Source: Microbacterium halophytorum (lineage in GTDB: Bacteria > Actinomycetota > Actinomycetes > Actinomycetales > Microbacteriaceae). Taken from it: a stretch of 64,000 bases of DNA. Location of the stretch: positions 62,001 through 126,000 of the forward strand of contig NZ_PNFA01000007.1 in the NCBI RefSeq assembly GCF_002970975.1, given 5' to 3'. Position 1 is the first letter of the stretch. The number at the start of each line of letters is the position of its first letter. Below, one piece after another: positions 8,820 to 17,149 of the stretch. Below the pieces are notes generated by a model. That model saw nothing but the letters and a program-made list of their open reading frames with translations, was not told the DNA's origin and did not search any database. Both the position numbers and the translations under genes were made by a program.

Positions 8820-10404
8820 GTCGAGCGCGCTGATCGCGGCGGGAACGCTCGCCTCCCGGCTGACGGGCCTCCTGCGCACGATCGTGCTCGTCACGCTCAT
8901 CGGCTCGGTGGGCTCGCGCGTCGGCGACGCCTTCGGCACGGCCAATCAGCTGCCGAACAACATCTACACCGTCATCTCGACGGGCATCCTCACAGCCGTC
9001 ATCGTGCCGCAGATCGTGCGGGTATCGCAGAGGGACGCGGACGGCGGGCGCAGCTTCATCTCCAAGCTGTTCACGCTCGCGACCGTCGTGCTGCTCGTCG
9101 CGACGGCGATCGCGATGGTCGCGGCTCCCCTGCTGTCGTGGCTGTACGCACCGCAGTTCACGCCGGACCAGCTGGCGCTGACGACCGCGTTCGCATACTG
9201 GTGCCTGCCGCAGATCCTGTTCTACGGCCTGTACGCGCTCGTCGGCGAGACCCTGAACGCACGCGGCATCTTCGGCCCGTTCGCGTGGGCGCCCGTCGTC
9301 AACAACGTCGTCTCGATCGCGGGCTTCGGCGCCATGATCGCGCTCTTCGGCAGCGACCTCACCCAGATCGAGGTGTGGACGCCCGGCATGATCGCGGGCC
9401 TCGGCGGCACGGCGACGGCCGGCATCGCCGTCCAGGCCCTCGTGCTGTTCGTGTTCTGGCGCAGGACGGGGCTGCACCTGCGCCCCGACTTCCGCTGGCG
9501 CGGCGTCGGCCTGCGGAACATCGGAAAGCTCGCCGGCTGGACCTTCCTGATGATGGCCGTCACGCAGCTCGCCGGGCTCCTCCAGGCACAGGTGCTCTCG
9601 GACGCGTCGGGCGAGGGGCCCGCCGTGTTCGCGATGCAGAACGCGTGGCTGATCTTCATGGTCCCGTACTCGACGATCGTGCTCGCGATCGGCACCCCGT
9701 ACTTCACGCAGCTCTCGGGCCACGCCGCGGCCGGGCGCGACGACGAGGTCCGCTCCGATATCGGCACCGCCATCCGCACCCTCGGCGTCTTCCTGGTGTT
9801 CGGAACGGCCGCGCTCGCGGCCGCCGCGACGCCCGTCTCGCGCATCTTCACGAACAGCGGCGAGGAGGCGCACCAGGCCGCCATCGTGCTGATCGCGTTC
9901 CTCGTCTGCCTCGTGCCGCTGTCCATCCTGTTCGTCGTGCAGCGCACCTTCTACGCGTACAACGACACCCGCACGCCGTTCGTCTTCACGACCGTGCAGG
10001 CCGTCCTCGTCGTCGTGACCGCTTACATCGCGGCCGCCGTGCTCCCCCTCGAGTTCCTCGCGGCCGGCATCGCGCTCGGCCAGGCGATCGCGAGCACGAT
10101 CCAGGCCGTGATCGCCTCCCTGCTGCTGCGGCGCAGGATCGGGTCGTTCGGAATGGCGAAGGCGCTCGGCTCCCTGGCGCGCTTCGCCGTCGCGGCGGTC
10201 CCCGCCGGCCTCATCGCATGGGGCTGTTACCTCCTCATGGGCGGCGAGAACAGCTGGATGCTCGAGAACAAGCTCCTCGGCACGATCGGAACGTGCGTCA
10301 TCGGGCTCATCGCGCTCGTGGTCTACGTCGCACTGCTCGCACTGCTCCGCGCCCCGGAGCTGAAGGTCGGCACCGACATGGTCCGCCGCTTCGTCAAGCG
10401 CTGA
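8803..10404 (+). CDS. murJ: MurJ-type lipid II flippase
   Basis: A 533-residue MOP-superfamily membrane protein predicted to flip lipid II across the membrane for peptidoglycan synthesis. About 14 hydrophobic helices are visible. The first contains SSALIAAGTLASRLTGLLRT, the conserved MurJ opening with the Arg in helix 1. The ATG at 8803 is inside the end of the DUF6049 frame. The protein lacks the very long cytoplasmic pseudokinase extension of mycobacterial MviN. It lies upstream of trxB as in many actinobacterial origins. Confidence 0.93.
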   Translation: MASIGRSSALIAAGTLASRLTGLLRTIVLVTLIGSVGSRVGDAFGTANQLPNNIYTVISTGILTAVIVPQIVRVSQRDADGGRSFISKLFTLATVVLLVATAIAMVAAPLLSWLYAPQFTPDQLALTTAFAYWCLPQILFYGLYALVGETLNARGIFGPFAWAPVVNNVVSIAGFGAMIALFGSDLTQIEVWTPGMIAGLGGTATAGIAVQALVLFVFWRRTGLHLRPDFRWRGVGLRNIGKLAGWTFLMMAVTQLAGLLQAQVLSDASGEGPAVFAMQNAWLIFMVPYSTIVLAIGTPYFTQLSGHAAAGRDDEVRSDIGTAIRTLGVFLVFGTAALAAAATPVSRIFTNSGEEAHQAAIVLIAFLVCLVPLSILFVVQRTFYAYNDTRTPFVFTTVQAVLVVVTAYIAAAVLPLEFLAAGIALGQAIASTIQAVIASLLLRRRIGSFGMAKALGSLARFAVAAVPAGLIAWGCYLLMGGENSWMLENKLLGTIGTCVIGLIALVVYVALLALLRAPELKVGTDMVRRFVKR

Positions 10405-10560
10405 GCCCGCGCGAGCGCCCCCGGGCATCCGGATGCCGCGTGCGGCCGCCGTCGCGCGGCATCCGGATGCGTACGCCCAGATGAACGGGTGGTCACGCAC
10501 GGCCGGCGCGGAATGCATCGCGGATACGATGTGTTGACGCAGGAAAAGGGAGGCATCACC

Positions 10561-11523
10561 GTGCGAGAACTCATCATCATCGGCTCAGGGCCCGCGGGTT
10601 TCACCGCCGCGATCTACGCGGCTCGGGCGAACCTGAAGCCGCTCGTCGTCGCCAGTTCCGTCGAGGTCGGCGGCGATCTGATGCAGACCACGGAGGTGGA
10701 GAACTTCCCGGGTTTCCCCGACGCGATCATGGGCCCGGATCTGATGGCCAAGATGCAGCAGCAGGCCGAGCGCTTCGGCGCCGAGATCGTCTACGACGAC
10801 ACGACGGAGCTCGAGCTCGACGGCCCCGTCAAGCGGGTGCACCTCGGCAACGGGGGAGTCGAGGAGGCGAAGACGGTGATCTTCGCGACCGGCTCCGCGT
10901 ACCGCAAGCTCGGCGTCCCCGGTGAGGAGACGCTCTCGGGCCACGGCGTCTCGTGGTGCGCCACCTGCGACGGCTTCTTCTTCCGCGACAAGACGGTCGC
11001 GGTCGTCGGCGGCGGCGACTCCGCGCTCGAGGAGGCCACCTTCCTGACCAAGTTCGCTTCCAAGGTGTACGTCGTGCACCGCCGCGAGGAGCTGCGCGCC
11101 TCCAAGGCCCTGCAGGACCGCGCGTTCGCGAACGACAAGATCGAGTTCGTCTGGAACTCCGAGGTCGTCGAGATGCAGGGCGCCTCGGGCCTGACGGGTG
11201 CCGTCCTGCGCGACACCGTCTCGGGCGAGACGCGCGAGCTCCCGCTCGACGGCCTGTTCGTCGCGGTCGGTTCCGACCCGCGTGTCCACCTCGTGCACAA
11301 CAAGCTGGAGCTGACCTCCGACGGTGTCGTGCGCGTGGACGGCCGTTCCTCCCGCACCTCCGTCGCCGGCGTCTTCGCCGCCGGTGACGTCATCGACCCG
11401 ACCTACCGCCAGGCCGTCACGGCCGCCGGCTCGGGAACCGTCGCGGCCCTCGACGCCGAGCACTACTTGGCCGGCCTCGCCGACGCGGAGAAGGCCGCAG
11501 AGGCCGAGCTCGCAGCAGCGTGA
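10561..11523 (+). CDS. trxB: Thioredoxin reductase
   Basis: A 320-residue low-molecular-weight thioredoxin reductase that moves electrons from NADPH through FAD to thioredoxin. Visible are the FAD-binding GSGPAG at residues 8-13, the redox motif CATC in SWCATCDGFFF near residue 132, the NADPH-binding GGGDSALEEA, and the C-terminal FAD motif GVFAAGDV. The GTG at 10561 is preceded by GGGAGG, and a -10-like TACGAT lies at 10525-10530. It is followed 64 bp later by trxA, forming the standard reductase-thioredoxin pair. Confidence 0.96.
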   Translation: MRELIIIGSGPAGFTAAIYAARANLKPLVVASSVEVGGDLMQTTEVENFPGFPDAIMGPDLMAKMQQQAERFGAEIVYDDTTELELDGPVKRVHLGNGGVEEAKTVIFATGSAYRKLGVPGEETLSGHGVSWCATCDGFFFRDKTVAVVGGGDSALEEATFLTKFASKVYVVHRREELRASKALQDRAFANDKIEFVWNSEVVEMQGASGLTGAVLRDTVSGETRELPLDGLFVAVGSDPRVHLVHNKLELTSDGVVRVDGRSSRTSVAGVFAAGDVIDPTYRQAVTAAGSGTVAALDAEHYLAGLADAEKAAEAELAAA

Positions 11524-11587
11524 GGAATTGTCCGGGGCATCCGGGCGTTCCCTCCACCAGACACACCCTCGATCAAGGGAGACAGAT

Positions 11588-11911
11588 ATGACCGCCAAGG
11601 CCACCAGCACGGCCACGTTCGAGCAGGACGTCCTCAAGGCCGACGGGCCTGTGCTCGTCGACTTCTGGGCAGAGTGGTGCGGTCCGTGCCGCATGGTCTC
11701 GCCCGTTCTCGACCAGATCCAGGCCGAGAACCCCGACAAGATCACGATCGTGAAGCTCAACGTCGACGAGAACCCGGATCTGGCCATGCAGTACCAGATC
11801 ACGTCGATCCCGGCGATGAAGGTCTTCAAGGACGGCGAGGTCGCGACGACCATCATCGGCGCGAAGCCGAAGCCGGCCCTCGAGCAGGACCTGGCCGAGT
11901 TCATCGGCTGA
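11588..11911 (+). CDS. trxA: Thioredoxin
   Basis: A 107-residue thioredoxin with the active site WCGPC at about residues 29-33 in FWAEWCGPCRM. The cis-proline region (SIPAMKVF) and the Gly-rich end are normal, so it should reduce cytoplasmic disulfides. AAGGGAG stands ahead of the ATG at 11588. It is cotranscribed with trxB, and a strong terminator follows 22 bp after the stop. Confidence 0.97.
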   Translation: MTAKATSTATFEQDVLKADGPVLVDFWAEWCGPCRMVSPVLDQIQAENPDKITIVKLNVDENPDLAMQYQITSIPAMKVFKDGEVATTIIGAKPKPALEQDLAEFIG

Positions 11912-11933
11912 CGAGCCCCTCGCGGCCTCTCAA

Positions 11934-11972
11934 CGGCCCCGGATGCCCTTCAGGGCAATCCGGGGCCGTTCT
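11934..11972 (+). terminator. Intrinsic terminator after trxA
   Basis: The arms CGGCCCCGGAT (11934-11944) and ATCCGGGGCCG (11958-11968) pair perfectly. An inner GCCC/GGGC helix closes a TTCA loop, and TTCT follows. It ends the trxBA transcript and may also serve the convergent small gene at 12181. Confidence 0.85.
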
Positions 11973-12180
11973 GCGTCTCCTCGCGCCGTTGCGGGCCGCT
12001 CAGTGCGCCTGGGACCGGCTCGCCGCCCCGTACCGCGCGCCTGCGCCCGCTGCGACGCCTGCCTCATCGACGAGGGGACCTCAGCGGTGCGATTCGTTCG
12101 GTCCTGAGTGCGTCGCACGCGAGGCGGAGGAGGAGCGGGCCCCCAGGCCAGCGACGACGACAACGACGCGAGCGGCGCGC

Positions 12181-12516
12181 TCAGGGCCGAACGACGGCGT
12201 CCCAGAGGCGGTGGGTGTTGTGCTGGCCGATGATCCGCCACACGGCGCGGGTCAGCTCGGGGTACTCGTTCGCGATCATCCGGAGCAGACGCTGGTTCCG
12301 AGCGGACGAGGGCATGCGGCCGCCGTCCGCCTCGATGTGCTCGGCGCGCAGCGTGAAGACGACGAGCTCGTCGACCGTCGGGAGGTCCTCCATGAAGTCC
12401 CACGGGTCCTCTCCGGCGCGCAGGCGCTCCTGGATGAGCGCATCGCGCTCGTCCGTCGCCTCGGCGCGCAGCAGTTCGACGCTGGCGCGGCGATCGGGGG
12501 AGATCTGCGGGTCCAC
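12181..12516 (-). CDS. Small protein of unknown function downstream of parB
   Basis: A 111-residue soluble protein, charged and probably helical, with no recognisable motif, signal peptide or membrane segment. The start is GTG at 12516 with GGAG five bases upstream. It follows parB on the same strand after a 91-bp gap and converges on trxA. I do not recognise the family; a chromosome-segregation role is suggested only by position. Confidence 0.65.
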   Translation of the reverse strand: MDPQISPDRRASVELLRAEATDERDALIQERLRAGEDPWDFMEDLPTVDELVVFTLRAEHIEADGGRMPSSARNQRLLRMIANEYPELTRAVWRIIGQHNTHRLWDAVVRP

Positions 12517-12607
12517 GCGCTCCAGCGTACGCCCGGGCGCCGGGGGAGCGGCTGAAGGCGCGTCAGCCGGCGGAACCGATATACCAATCAGTCCCGCCGG
12601 CCGATGC

Positions 12608-13975
12608 TCAGTCCTGGTACCCCTGCTCGCCGATCTCCGAGAGGATGCGGTTCAGATCCTGGATCGTCGCGAAGTCGATCGTGACCCGGCCCTTGCGAGC
12701 GCCGAGCCCGATCTTCACCCGCGTGTTCAGCCGGTCGCCGAGCCGCGTCGCGACGTCGTCCAGATAGGCGCGACGGGCCCCTGCCTTCGGCTGCGGGGTG
12801 GGCGTCGCGGGCGCCTCGCCCGCCGCGGCGATCGCCTTGGCGGCGGCCTCTGCCGACCGCACCGACAGATCCTCGTTGACGATCTTGTCGGCGAGGCGCT
12901 GCATCTGGTCCTCCGTGCCGAGCGACAGCACGGCACGCGCGTGGCCTGCGCTGAGGACGCCGGCGGCGACCCTCTGCTGCACCGACAGCGGCAGGCGGAG
13001 CAGGCGGATGGTGTTGCTGATCTGCGGGCGCGAGCGTCCCAGGCGGCGGGCGAGCTCCTCCTGCGTCGTGCCGAAGTCCTCGAGCAGCTGCTGGTAGGCG
13101 GACGCCTCTTCCAGCGGATTGAGGTCGGCGCGGTGGAGGTTCTCGAGGAGGGCGTCGCGGAGCAGCTCGTCGTCGGTCGTCTCCCGCACGATCGCCGGGA
13201 TCGCCTCGAGCCCCGCCTCGCGTGCGGCGCGCGTGCGGCGCTCGCCCATGATGAGCTCGAACTCGCCGTCGGGGCGCTCGCGGACGACGACGGGCTGCAG
13301 GAGGCCGAACTCCCGCACGCTGTGCACGAGCTCTGCCAGGGCCTCGGGGTCGAACTCGCGGCGCGGCTGGCGCGGGTTCGGCACGATCGCGTGGGGGTCG
13401 ACCTGGATCAGGCGCGCGCCCGGAACCGCGACGAGCTCCGTCGCCCCGTCGGTCGCGTCCGTCTCCGGCACCGCGAGCTCCTGGGCGTCGGCCGCTTCTG
13501 CGCCAGCGACGGCCGCGCCGATCGCGCTGCGACTGCCGCCGCCGCGGCCGCCCTTCACCACCGGTGACTCGACGGGGGCTTCATCGGCCGCCGCAGGGGC
13601 TGCCGTCGTCGCGGGGGAGGCCTTCTTCGCGGCGGGCGCGGACTTCTTCGCCACAGAGGCCTTCTTCGCCGCGGATGTCGCCCTTGTGCCGGGCGCCGCC
13701 GAGGAGCCGTCGGCGCCGTCCTTCGCCTTCGCCGAACCCGCGCGCGAGCGGACGGCGCGGGAGCCGGAGGCGCGCGACGTCTTCATCTTCTCCGCGGCGG
13801 CCAGGGCGTCGGGCCGGGGCTCGCGCGCGGTCGTGCCGGGCTCGGCGTCCTCCGACGCCCTGCCCTCGTTCGAGAAGAAGACGTCGACGGGGCGCCCCGT
13901 CGACGGGGACACCGCCGGCTCGGCCGTGGGGATGAGGGCACCGATTCCTCGGCCCAGGCCCGTGCGCTTCGCCAT
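12608..13975 (-). CDS. parB: Chromosome partitioning protein ParB
   Basis: A 455-residue ParB, the CTP-dependent DNA clamp that loads at parS. GLGRGIGALI at residues 6-15 is the ParA-contacting N-terminal motif. The CTPase core starts near residue 188 with PNPRQPR (199-205) and GERRTRAAREAG (243-254). The parS-binding helix-turn-helix is at about 303-325 (TQEELARRLGRSRPQISNTI). The C-terminal dimer domain covers about 400-455. Residues 40-185 are a low-complexity insert with H1-like AKK repeats (SAAKKASVAKKSAPAAKKAS), longer than in a typical ParB. The ATG shares one base with the parA stop. It is encoded beside its own parS array. Confidence 0.95.
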   Translation of the reverse strand: MAKRTGLGRGIGALIPTAEPAVSPSTGRPVDVFFSNEGRASEDAEPGTTAREPRPDALAAAEKMKTSRASGSRAVRSRAGSAKAKDGADGSSAAPGTRATSAAKKASVAKKSAPAAKKASPATTAAPAAADEAPVESPVVKGGRGGGSRSAIGAAVAGAEAADAQELAVPETDATDGATELVAVPGARLIQVDPHAIVPNPRQPRREFDPEALAELVHSVREFGLLQPVVVRERPDGEFELIMGERRTRAAREAGLEAIPAIVRETTDDELLRDALLENLHRADLNPLEEASAYQQLLEDFGTTQEELARRLGRSRPQISNTIRLLRLPLSVQQRVAAGVLSAGHARAVLSLGTEDQMQRLADKIVNEDLSVRSAEAAAKAIAAAGEAPATPTPQPKAGARRAYLDDVATRLGDRLNTRVKIGLGARKGRVTIDFATIQDLNRILSEIGEQGYQD

Positions 13976-14904
13976 CAGGCTGCTCCTTCGTTCTCGTTCT
14001 CGCGGTTCACGATCTCGACCGCGGCTTCCTTGTAGGCAATCGCACCGGCGGAGCCCGGGTCATACGTGATGACCGTCTGGCCGAAGCTCGGCGCCTCGGA
14101 GACGCGCACGGAACGCGGGATGACCGCGCGGAGCGTCTCGTTCGGGAAGTGGCTGCGCACCTCGTCGGCCACCTGCTGTGCGAGCCGGGTGCGCACGTCG
14201 AACATCGTCAGGAGGATGGTTGACACGTGAATCCGCGGGTTGAGGTGCTTCTGGATCATCCGGATGTTGCCGAGCAGTTGGCTCAGTCCCTCCAGCGCGT
14301 AGTACTCGGCCTGGATCGGCAGGAGCACCTCGTCCGTCGCCGTGAAGGCGTTGATCGTGAGCAGCCCGAGGGATGGCGGGCAATCGATCAGGATGAAGTC
14401 GAAACCGCGGTCCTGGGCGTCGCGGAACGCATCGAGGGCCGTCTTCAGCCGATGCTCGCGCGCGACCTGGGACACGAGCTCGATCTCTGCGCCGGCCAGG
14501 TGGATGGTGCTCGGAACGCAGTACAGGTTCTCGTGCTCGGGGCTCTGGCGGACGACGTCTGCGATGGGCAGGTCGTTGATCAGCACGTCGTAGATGCTGT
14601 TCTCGTCCGCGCTGTGCGGCACGCCCAGCGCGGTCGACGCGTTCCCCTGCGGGTCGAGGTCGATGACGAGCACCTTGCCGCCGAGCGTCGCGAGCGCCGC
14701 TGCGATGTTCACGGTCGTCGTCGTCTTGCCGACGCCGCCCTTCTGGTTCGACACCGTGAGCACGCGCGTCTGACCCGTGAAACGCACCGACGCATCCGCC
14801 AATCGGCGTTTGCGGGCGCTGAGGTCCGCGAGTTCGCGTGCCAGGGGAGTGTCGTCGGGGAGCGAGAAGCTGGTCTCGGCCTCGGACTGTTTCACGTGAA
14901 ACAC
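13975..14904 (-). CDS. parA: Chromosome partitioning ATPase ParA
   Basis: A ParA/Soj Walker-type ATPase of 309 residues from GTG at 14904. It binds DNA nonspecifically and moves ParB-parS complexes. It has the deviant Walker A KGGVGKTTTT, the switch I region DLDPQGNAST and Walker B FILIDCPPSLG. The frame stays open to a TTG at 14937, but a -10-like TAGAGT (14938-14943) abuts that codon, so I prefer the GTG. In either case the first codons (FHVK) are encoded by a parS site at 14888-14903, which could tie ParB spreading to parAB expression. Confidence 0.93.
   Translation of the reverse strand: MFHVKQSEAETSFSLPDDTPLARELADLSARKRRLADASVRFTGQTRVLTVSNQKGGVGKTTTTVNIAAALATLGGKVLVIDLDPQGNASTALGVPHSADENSIYDVLINDLPIADVVRQSPEHENLYCVPSTIHLAGAEIELVSQVAREHRLKTALDAFRDAQDRGFDFILIDCPPSLGLLTINAFTATDEVLLPIQAEYYALEGLSQLLGNIRMIQKHLNPRIHVSTILLTMFDVRTRLAQQVADEVRSHFPNETLRAVIPRSVRVSEAPSFGQTVITYDPGSAGAIAYKEAAVEIVNRENENEGAA
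14888..14903. other. parS site 1 (perfect 16-mer)
   Basis: TGTTTCACGTGAAACA, identical to the canonical parS. It lies inside the parA coding start and immediately follows the proposed GTG. Confidence 0.95.
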
Positions 14905-15040
14905 ACTCTTTCGTTCGCCGGCGGGGTGATGCCTCAACTCTAACCCGCGGTGCCGTCATATCGTGCGTCTCCCCACGGGACACACCGTGTCGAGCGGCGC
15001 ACCCGGATCCGGGTGACTGCGGAGCATGCCCGCAGCCCCA

Positions 15041-15056
15041 TGTTTCACGTGAAACG
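15041..15056. other. parS site 2 (intact core)
   Basis: TGTTTCACGTGAAACG; the 14-bp core is intact. Confidence 0.93.
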
Positions 15057-15297
15057 CGGCACGCAGGCACGCTCCGCGCCGTCGCCCCCCCTGCGGGTGC
15101 CCACGAGACCCACCGCCGAGAGGCGTGCGCGCGCCATCCCGTGAGGCGCGATCGGCCCGGCGACGAGCCGGGGCGGGCACGACTGCGAGCACACCCACCC
15201 GCGCGAGGACGTGCATCCGGATCCGCGCGTGCGCGTCAGCCTTTGGCGCAGGCGCCCCCGCGCAGTCCGCGAGGGATCCCGAAGCACAACAACACCG

Positions 15298-15313
15298 CGT
15301 TGCACGTGAAACG
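15298..15313. other. parS-like site 3 (one core mismatch)
   Basis: CGTTGCACGTGAAACG. One T of the left half-site is G; the right half is intact. Confidence 0.7.
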
Positions 15314-15466
15314 GTCCGGCGATGGGGCACGCCACGGTGGTTCCCGCGGTATCGGCATGAGACGCGCGGTCGCCTCTGCCTCAGGGCGCCCCGGTACCCG
15401 CGCACCCCTTCTGAGCACCGCCACCCGATCGAAACACCCAGCGACCCTCGCCCGCCTTCCGAATCC

Positions 15467-15482
15467 CGTTTCACGTGAAACG
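15467..15482. other. parS site 4 (intact core)
   Basis: CGTTTCACGTGAAACG; the 14-bp core is intact. Confidence 0.93.
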
Positions 15483-15647
15483 GTGATCGAAGGCACCAAC
15501 GATCCCCGTCACAGAAGTGCCGGCGCTCGTTGAGCGGAGTTCCCGCTCATGGTCGCCACCACCCCAACGCCAACGCGTGCGCGCGGGTGAGGCGGAGCGA
15601 TACACCAAGCAGCCGCGAGGCACCGGCTACACGCATCCTGACGCCCC

Positions 15648-15663
15648 CGTTTCACGTGAAACA
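15648..15663. other. parS site 5 (intact core)
   Basis: CGTTTCACGTGAAACA; the 14-bp core is intact. Confidence 0.93.
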
Positions 15664-15799
15664 GGGGCGCCTTGTGTGGTCAACCCACACATCGCGCGAC
15701 TGACCCAGTTGCCCCGGCCTGCTTCGACGACGACGAGAACACGGTCGGCGTGCTGCGTCCGTACGTTCGCCGGGACACCCATCTGAAGCGCGACTCGCC

Positions 15800-15815
15800 C
15801 GTTTCACGTGAAACG
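15800..15815. other. parS site 6 (intact core)
   Basis: CGTTTCACGTGAAACG; the 14-bp core is intact. Confidence 0.93.
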
Positions 15816-15966
15816 CGTGCGCACCACGCTGCTGCGGTTCACGCAACAGAATGGGCCGAAAGCGCCGCAGGTCAGCGGGTGAGCACAGGGACGACGCCCG
15901 CAGCATTCGACCGAATGTGACGGCTTCTTCATCTGAGCCGCCGCCCCGGGCCTGACCGAGCACTTC

Positions 15967-15981
15967 CGTTCCATGGGAACG
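15967..15981. other. Decayed parS-like site 7
   Basis: CGTTCCATGGGAACG, 15 bp. It sits exactly where the array period predicts a site but has lost a base and the CACGTG centre. It is probably a dead parS. Confidence 0.55.
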
Positions 15982-16139
15982 CCTTCCGAGAACGTTCCCG
16001 CAGGCCGCCCAACACAACCGGCTGAGCGTTCCACGGGTCGCCGCGCTGAGGCGCCAACAGCCCGGTGAACGCACGATCGAGTGCCGCGTGCCGTGTGAAG
16101 CGCTCCCCACCCCGCACCCCGAGTGAGACCGAACACTTC

Positions 16140-16155
16140 CGATTCACGTGGAACG
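16140..16155. other. parS-like site 8 (two mismatches)
   Basis: CGATTCACGTGGAACG. The CACGTG centre is kept; each half-site has one change. Confidence 0.65.
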
Positions 16156-16302
16156 CCGGCACGAAACGGTCCTCCAGGTCGAGCGACACAACCAACCGAG
16201 GGCTCGACCGCCCAGCAGCTCCGCTCCGGCCGCGCACTGAGCACCCACTCGAATGGCCATCCTGCCCTGTCAAGCAGGACTTCGAGAGCGACCGAACGCT
16301 TC

Positions 16303-16318
16303 CGTTTCACGTGAAACG
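16303..16318. other. parS site 9 (intact core)
   Basis: CGTTTCACGTGAAACG; the 14-bp core is intact. It is 163 bp from the sites on either side. Confidence 0.93.
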
Positions 16319-16465
16319 CCGCCCCGAGGCGCTCCCGCGGTTTGAGCATCACAACCGACCGAGGGCTCGACCGCCCAGCAGGTCCGCCCCGGCCGCGCAC
16401 TGAGCACCCACTCGAATGGCCATCCTGCCCTGTCAAGCAGGGCTTCGTGACAGATCAAACGCTGC

Positions 16466-16481
16466 CGTTTCACGTGGAACG
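16466..16481. other. parS-like site 10 (one mismatch)
   Basis: CGTTTCACGTGGAACG. The left half is intact; one A in the right half is G. Confidence 0.75.
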
Positions 16482-16628
16482 TCGTCTTGAAACGCTCCTG
16501 CGGGTCGAGCAACACGACCGGGCGAGGGCGCCGCCGTTCCGCGGACCCCGCCCCGCCCGCGCACTGAGCACCCTCTCGAGTGCGGTCCTGCCCTGCCAAG
16601 CACGACGTCGTGAGAGATCAAACGCTTC

Positions 16629-16644
16629 CGATTCACGCGAAACA
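16629..16644. other. parS-like site 11 (two mismatches)
   Basis: CGATTCACGCGAAACA. The central CACGTG has become CACGCG, and the left half has one further change. Confidence 0.6.
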
Positions 16645-16797
16645 CCTTCCAGAAAGGCTCGTGCGGTGAGAACGACACCAGACCGGGCGGCACCTGCTCC
16701 GTACAGGAGGAGGCGGGGCTCCGAGCGGCGCCGTGAACCCACGAACAGATGTCGACCTCCGCGGTGAAGCGTCGCCACCGGATCAAACGAGCGATAC

Positions 16798-16813
16798 CGT
16801 TTCACGTGAAACG
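16798..16813. other. parS site 12 (intact core)
   Basis: CGTTTCACGTGAAACG; the 14-bp core is intact. Confidence 0.93.
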
Positions 16814-16962
16814 CGTGCCGAAAGCGCTCCTCCAGGTCGCGCAGTGGAACAGGGAATCGACCGTTCCGCAGATCCGCGCGCGACGTCGCGGGCGGCGCCG
16901 AGCACCCGGTCGAGTATCGACCTTCCCGGTGAGACGCGGCCACGGGTGCGACGGAACGCCTC

Positions 16963-16978
16963 TGTTTCACGTGAAACG
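16963..16978. other. parS site 13 (intact core)
   Basis: TGTTTCACGTGAAACG; the 14-bp core is intact. Confidence 0.93.
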
Positions 16979-17149
16979 TCCATCCAACCGAGCCCGAAAC
17001 ACCCCGGCTCACCCGCGATCGTGGATCCTGGCCCTCGGCAATTCGGACGACACAAGGGCGAGATGCCCGCCCAATGTTCACCGATCGGCCGATGTGCCGC
17101 GGAACGCGCACCGGGACAATGGGCTGACAGGCAACGAGAGGGAACGGAC

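Larger units (their letters stand above)
15298..16978. repeat. Satellite-like tandem array of about 166-bp parS units
   Basis: Eleven parS or parS-derived sites start at 15298, 15467, 15648, 15800, 15967, 16140, 16303, 16466, 16629, 16798 and 16963, with spacings of 169, 181, 152, 167, 173, 163, 163, 163, 169 and 165 bp. Between sites the sequence also repeats: 16226-16278 and 16389-16441 are identical over 53 bp at an offset of 163, with a diverged third copy near 16552. A left flank resembling AACGCTTCCG precedes most sites. The units look like old duplications that are decaying, with parS kept in some and lost in others. Confidence 0.88.
14905..17149. other. Gene-free centromere region between parA and the F420-type reductase gene
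   Basis: This 2.2-kb stretch has no credible gene: the open frames present have no homology and follow the repeat phase. It holds parS sites 2-13 and the degenerate tandem repeat they belong to. Confidence 0.85.

Noticed and set aside
14219..14234. CACGTG hexamer with parS-like flank inside parA
   Set aside because: Only the central hexamer matches; the flanking half-site bases do not.
16733..17149. Upstream extension of the F420-type reductase frame
   Set aside because: It is open only because of GC bias, runs through parS sites, and the family homology and ribosome site begin at 17150.
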